A DNA stretch of 64,000 nucleotides from SKKC01 sp046542845. Its GTDB lineage: Bacteria > Spirochaetota > Spirochaetia > DSM-27196 > SKKC01. Made by a program: the position numbers and the translations under genes. Where the stretch lies: positions 22,514 through 86,513 of the forward strand of contig JBKHAN010000004.1 in NCBI GenBank assembly GCA_046542845.1, in the 5' to 3' direction. This document shows, piece by piece, positions 60,690 to 64,000 of this stretch. A model generated the notes under the pieces. It did not search any database, was not told the DNA's origin, and saw only the letters and a list, made by a program, of their open reading frames with translations. The stretch's first letter is position 1. Every line of letters starts with the position of its first letter.

Positions 60690-60938
60690 TCAGTCTTCGG
60701 TGGATTCCACCACCGTGCCGGCTGTTCGCGCCGGCCACGCGTCGTACCCGATTCGCTGTACCATTTCGATGACCTTGTTCACGTTTTCCGAGTCTCCATT
60801 GTGCTCGAGGTAAATCTTCGACTTACCTCGGTCGACCTCAACATGTGAAATCCCTTTCAGGCGTTTCGCGAAATGTTCTATAGCTATCGAGCAGCTCGTG
60901 CAAGTGCCGCCTTGCATGTCAAGTACTGTCTTTTCCAT
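60690..60938 (-). CDS. Heavy-metal-associated (HMA) domain protein, CopZ-like
   Basis: 82 residues. The metal motif is GGTCTSCSIAIEHF (CxxC at residues about 11-14), followed by a ferredoxin-like fold (HVEVDRGKSKIYLEHNGD, VIEMVQRIGYDAWPA). It is a cytosolic metal chaperone, most likely for copper, although no copper ATPase is nearby. It starts at the ATG at 60938, next to a clear promoter whose -10 box ends 6 nt upstream. Confidence 0.85.
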   Translation of the reverse strand: MEKTVLDMQGGTCTSCSIAIEHFAKRLKGISHVEVDRGKSKIYLEHNGDSENVNKVIEMVQRIGYDAWPARTAGTVVESTED

Positions 60939-60944
60939 AGGTTG

Positions 60945-60973
60945 AATATATCCAAAACCGGATGCTGTGTCAC
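60945..60973 (-). promoter_or_regulatory. Candidate promoter of the HMA-domain gene
   Basis: Minus strand GTGACA (60968-60973), 17-nt spacer, TATATT (60945-60950), then 6 nt to the ATG at 60938. The best example of the leaderless layout in the window (5/6 and 5/6 matches). Confidence 0.6.
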
Positions 60974-61042
60974 TGTCCCCCCTACTTGTATGTCCGTCCG
61001 GCGTGCTACGCTTTAACACTGATTAAGGAAGGGAATCGAGAT

Positions 61043-61987
61043 ATGGTGACAGTTCGAGACGCAGCATCTATCGCCACCCGCGTGCAGGATGCAGTGCGGA
61101 CGGTGTTTCACGGGCGGTCCGGTCCGATTCGGGTGCTCGTAACGGGACTCTTCGCGGGTCTGCACGTGTTAATCGAGGATATTCCGGGTACCGGGAAAAC
61201 GACTCTTGCCCGTGCGCTGTCGCAGGCGTGCGGGGCAGACTTCGGGCGCATTCAATGTTCACCGGACCTTCTTCCCGCCGACATCACGGGTATGATGATC
61301 TGGGATCCTCACAACAGGAGCTTCTCCTATAAAGCGGGTCCTGTTATGCACCAGTGTGTTCTCGTTGACGAGTTGAACCGTGCTGCCACTCGTACCCAGG
61401 CGGCACTTCTGGAAACCATGCAGGAAGGTTCGGTTACCGTCGACGGTGAGCGGCACCTGCTTCCACAACCGTTCTTTCTGATCGCTACTCAGAATCCTTC
61501 GGCGTTTACCGGTACGTTCCCGCTACCGGAAGCTCAACTCGATCGTTTCGGACTCTCGGTACAGATCGGATATCCAGCGTACGAACACGAAATACGCATT
61601 CTCGAGTATGGGGGGAAGCCTGCGCCGACAGTCGAGCCGGTCATAGAACCGGATACTCTTGTTGCCGTTCGTACACGTGTGCAGTCCATACATGTCAGTG
61701 AGAGTGTGGGGCGCTATGTTATTGCCCTTGCACGTGAAACACGTTCAACGGCCTTGCTGCGACTCGGGCTCAGTCCACGAGCCTCTGCCCACCTGCTCGC
61801 GGCGTCGCGAGCAGGCGCTGCGATCGAGGGTCGCGATTATGTGGTGCCGGAGGACGTCCGGGGCCTGTTTCTGGCGGTCGCAGTCCACAGGGTTGTGCTT
61901 TCCGCTCAAGCGTCCGTAGAGGGAAAGCGTTCGCCGACGATACTTGAAGAGATACTCTCACGAACACCTATGCCATCCGGAGTCTGA
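61043..61987 (+). CDS. MoxR-family AAA+ ATPase
   Basis: 314 residues. Walker A DIPGTGKTTLARALSQACGA, Walker B CVLVDELNRAATRTQAALLE, and ATQNPSAFTGTFPLPEAQLD are typical of MoxR. It is a chaperone-like ATPase for assembly of metal- or enzyme complexes. The start at 61043 (MVTVRDAASI) fits the family. It is followed after 4 bp by a DUF58 gene and then a transglutaminase-like gene, the usual MoxR neighbourhood. Confidence 0.93.
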   Translation: MVTVRDAASIATRVQDAVRTVFHGRSGPIRVLVTGLFAGLHVLIEDIPGTGKTTLARALSQACGADFGRIQCSPDLLPADITGMMIWDPHNRSFSYKAGPVMHQCVLVDELNRAATRTQAALLETMQEGSVTVDGERHLLPQPFFLIATQNPSAFTGTFPLPEAQLDRFGLSVQIGYPAYEHEIRILEYGGKPAPTVEPVIEPDTLVAVRTRVQSIHVSESVGRYVIALARETRSTALLRLGLSPRASAHLLAASRAGAAIEGRDYVVPEDVRGLFLAVAVHRVVLSAQASVEGKRSPTILEEILSRTPMPSGV

Positions 61988-61991
61988 ACAC

Positions 61992-63218
61992 ATGTCCGAC
62001 GCCTTCAAACGGTCGCCGGTCAGCGAGTACGAGCGCGGCGGTTTCCACCTGCATCCCGGCCCTCTGTTTCGGCTGTTCGTAGTGATCGGCCTTGTTTCGC
62101 TGCTCGGGCGATACTTTGGCGGTATGTGGGACATAGTCCGTATTGCAGGTCTTTCGCTTCCGGTACTGTCCATCCTGTATCTATCGCTTGTTGTGGCAGG
62201 TGTTCGATACGTTCAGGAGTTCTCCACCGATCATCCTGTAAAAGGGGGCTCCGTTGAATATACGCTTACCGTAGGAAACGAGTTCCTGGTGCCGTTTACA
62301 GGGCTGAAGGCGGAACTGTATCTGGGACAATCTGCTCGCCATACCGAGCGTATACAACCCGTTCTTTTACCGAACTCTACGCTCGTATTCCGTCGGACAA
62401 TCGTCTGTCCCTTTCGCGGTGTCTACCCGGTTGGTTTGTCGAGACTGGAGGTGCGAGACCTGACGGGCTGCGTTACCGTGAGCCTGTCTGTCTTCCACAG
62501 AGTCTTTTATGTGACCCCGCGCGTGCTCTCGGTAACTCCGGCGCTGTTTTTGTTGTCCCGGGACCGACCGGGTAGCGAACGGGTCCAGTACGGTGCAGGA
62601 GAGGACGTGACGCTGTTCCGTGAACTTTCGGAGTACCGGCAAGGACAGGATGCGGGGCGTATTGTGTGGAGGTACATGGCGAGCAGAGACACTCCACTCG
62701 TACCGACGTACGACCGTGGTGTTGACACGGGGCTACGGATCATTCTCGACACGAGACGTATTTCCCGCAGAAGCGATTCCTTTCATGTGGAGGATTGTTC
62801 GTTCGAGATCGTGATTGCAATGGTACACGCGAGTCTCTCGGTCGGAGTCCCGGTTTCAGTCGGCGGGTTCGGTCTGGAGCCACAGCTTTTTACACCGGAA
62901 CACAGTGAACGTTTGAGCCTCTTCGTGAATGCTACCATCGCCATGTTTTTTGAAAGTAAAGCCTCGCCGATACATTATACAGCTCCACCGGATCGCTTTT
63001 CTGAAGCACCAGTTGTGTACGTAACGCATCACCAGGATGACGCACTTTTAGAGTTGATCATGGACGCAGCACCGGGCACCTGCGGACTCGTACTGAACGT
63101 ATCCGGACACGGCCTTACGCGTAGGCGTGCATTGAAGCGTTTTGCTGATTCTATGAGACTCGAGCGGAAACTGTGTTACGCAGTGGCGGCGGCAGACGAT
63201 CTGCTGGAGCTTTCGTGA
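61992..63218 (+). CDS. DUF58 protein
   Basis: 408 residues. Two N-terminal helices (LFRLFVVIGLVSLLGRYFGG and LSLPVLSILYLSLVVAGV) and a soluble DUF58/vWA-like domain: FRELSEYRQGQDAGRIVWRY (the Rxxxx... YRQGxDxxxIxW motif) near residue 214. A role in the MoxR system is general knowledge; a precise one is unknown. It overlaps the next gene by TGATG. Confidence 0.85.
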   Translation: MSDAFKRSPVSEYERGGFHLHPGPLFRLFVVIGLVSLLGRYFGGMWDIVRIAGLSLPVLSILYLSLVVAGVRYVQEFSTDHPVKGGSVEYTLTVGNEFLVPFTGLKAELYLGQSARHTERIQPVLLPNSTLVFRRTIVCPFRGVYPVGLSRLEVRDLTGCVTVSLSVFHRVFYVTPRVLSVTPALFLLSRDRPGSERVQYGAGEDVTLFRELSEYRQGQDAGRIVWRYMASRDTPLVPTYDRGVDTGLRIILDTRRISRRSDSFHVEDCSFEIVIAMVHASLSVGVPVSVGGFGLEPQLFTPEHSERLSLFVNATIAMFFESKASPIHYTAPPDRFSEAPVVYVTHHQDDALLELIMDAAPGTCGLVLNVSGHGLTRRRALKRFADSMRLERKLCYAVAAADDLLELS

Positions 63219-64000
63219 TGCCACAATCCGGTCGCCTGCGAATGTACCGCGCACTCGCAACGTCTGTCGTGCTTGTCGGCGGTATCCTGTACACCGGCGA
63301 CCTTCTACAGGCTCGGGGGCCGGTGCTGCAGTTTGCCGTGGCCTGCGCGGTGTATTCGTTCTCCGCGATCGCTTCAAAACGAAACTCGACGTTCAGCGTG
63401 GTGAGCAGCGTTGTTTTCGGACTAATCGTCCTGTTCGGCACAGTGTGGTTGTTCATTACGCCTGCTTCGGCGTACTCCGCGTGGTTTTTGCTGATCGATC
63501 GAGGCGCAGCGCAGGGGAGCGTATCGTTCGTAATGCTGCTTGTCGGTTGGATCGGGGTCGCATACCTCGCAGTTGTGTTTTCGAGGCAACCCCTCCTTCT
63601 GCTTTCTTCGCTTGTGGCGTGGAGTTTTTTTATAGTCGCCGTTGCTACGCGGTCGTATACTGCCTTGTCTGTTTCGCTTGCCGCATTGATCGTGTCGCTG
63701 GTCTCGTCTGCACGACTGCCGTTGAAGGGAAGCGCTGTACACGGGTTGATGCTTGTTCTGTTGTTCGCAATTGCGATCCTCGGCGGTTTTGTCTCGGTCT
63801 TATACGAGGCACCGCGTGGAAGCACTCTGATCGACAACCGGGTATCTCCGGCGCTGCGTACGCTGGTCCTCCGTATTCGACCGGACTTCCCCCTGCTTGC
63901 GGGATTCAGCGGGAACGGAACGGGTTTTGCCGAGGCCACGCTGTCGGGAACGCCGTTACTGAGCGAAAGTCCGGTTCTTGAGATATCGCCTGGTGCCGAC
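63218..64000 (+). CDS. Transglutaminase-like membrane protein (TgpA-like), N-terminal part
   Basis: The frame starts with the ATG at 63218 overlapping the DUF58 stop and stays open to the window end, so 261 codons are seen and the C terminus is missing. About six membrane helices are followed by a periplasmic stretch (FSGNGTGFAEATLSGTPLLS) resembling the linker of TgpA/DUF3488-transglutaminase proteins. The catalytic domain would lie beyond the edge, so the name rests on topology and on the MoxR-DUF58 context. Confidence 0.65.
   Translation, partial: MPQSGRLRMYRALATSVVLVGGILYTGDLLQARGPVLQFAVACAVYSFSAIASKRNSTFSVVSSVVFGLIVLFGTVWLFITPASAYSAWFLLIDRGAAQGSVSFVMLLVGWIGVAYLAVVFSRQPLLLLSSLVAWSFFIVAVATRSYTALSVSLAALIVSLVSSARLPLKGSAVHGLMLVLLFAIAILGGFVSVLYEAPRGSTLIDNRVSPALRTLVLRIRPDFPLLAGFSGNGTGFAEATLSGTPLLSESPVLEISPGAD

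Noticed and set aside
1..64000. CRISPR arrays, insertion sequences, prophage genes, rRNA
   Set aside because: No regularly spaced repeats, transposase motifs, integrase or phage structural genes, or rRNA segments were seen on reading both strands.

Overview
The window comes from a bacterial chromosome of fairly high GC, most likely a free-living spirochaete of the Spirochaetaceae type. This is an inference from gene content and style, because no rRNA is present to settle it. Supporting hints are a stand-alone rpsD, a DUF4168 protein, a SpoIIE-type phosphatase, a regulator joining a histidine-kinase-like ATPase to a cNMP-binding domain, a PG0541-type partner of an RND pump, and two Mrp/Mnh cation-antiporter clusters. 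The antiporters would suit a salty or alkaline habitat.

Layout. 1-6415: two paralogous Mrp clusters meet tail to tail, their mnhD genes 9 bp apart. The left one is cut by the window edge. The right one is mnhE-F-G-mbhD-mbhE-B-C-D. 6504-7766: a PTS IIA protein and a CPBP membrane protein. 7922-12116: a small membrane protein, an SSS symporter and two adjacent chimeric genes. In these two genes, halves of an acyl-CoA synthetase and of a lipoate-protein-ligase-like enzyme are exchanged between the reading frames. 12147-15021: a MazG-like protein, an NAD(P)-binding protein, a PLP decarboxylase and small ORFs. 15077-20818: a tripartite RND efflux operon with its PII-like partner. 20903-26917: HD hydrolase, WrbA, GpmI and GlgX. 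26963-30844: NDH-2, a MenA-like prenyltransferase, a polyprenyl diphosphate synthase and a YceI protein, forming a quinone/isoprenoid cluster. 30858-34225: ABC-2 exporter, DUF606 protein, tRNA-Leu and DUF4168 protein. 34351-42016: thioesterase, PepF, pyrophosphatase, RdgB, a sigma-70-like protein, DHH phosphoesterase, a secreted unknown and ArgF. 42080-46118: tig-clpP-clpX and a five-tRNA array. 46203-53940: cell-wall enzymes (M23, MltG), a RarA fusion, a SpoIIE phosphatase and a coiled-coil protein. 54016-64000: MsrB, ALDH, AKR, DEAD-box helicase, rpsD, the HATPase-cNMP regulator, a metal-binding protein and the start of a MoxR-DUF58-transglutaminase cluster.

Most genes are ordinary housekeeping functions. 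Two things stand out. The first is the reciprocal gene chimera at 9717-12116. Both frames remain open, and together the two products contain most of two complete enzymes. The second is a recurring promoter layout in which a good -35/-10 pair ends only 6-11 nt before the start codon and there is no obvious Shine-Dalgarno sequence (for example at 6504, 26963, 37069, 51092, 54016 and 60938). This suggests frequent leaderless or near-leaderless transcription beside genes with normal AGGAG-type sites. No CRISPR array, insertion sequence, prophage or rRNA operon was seen.
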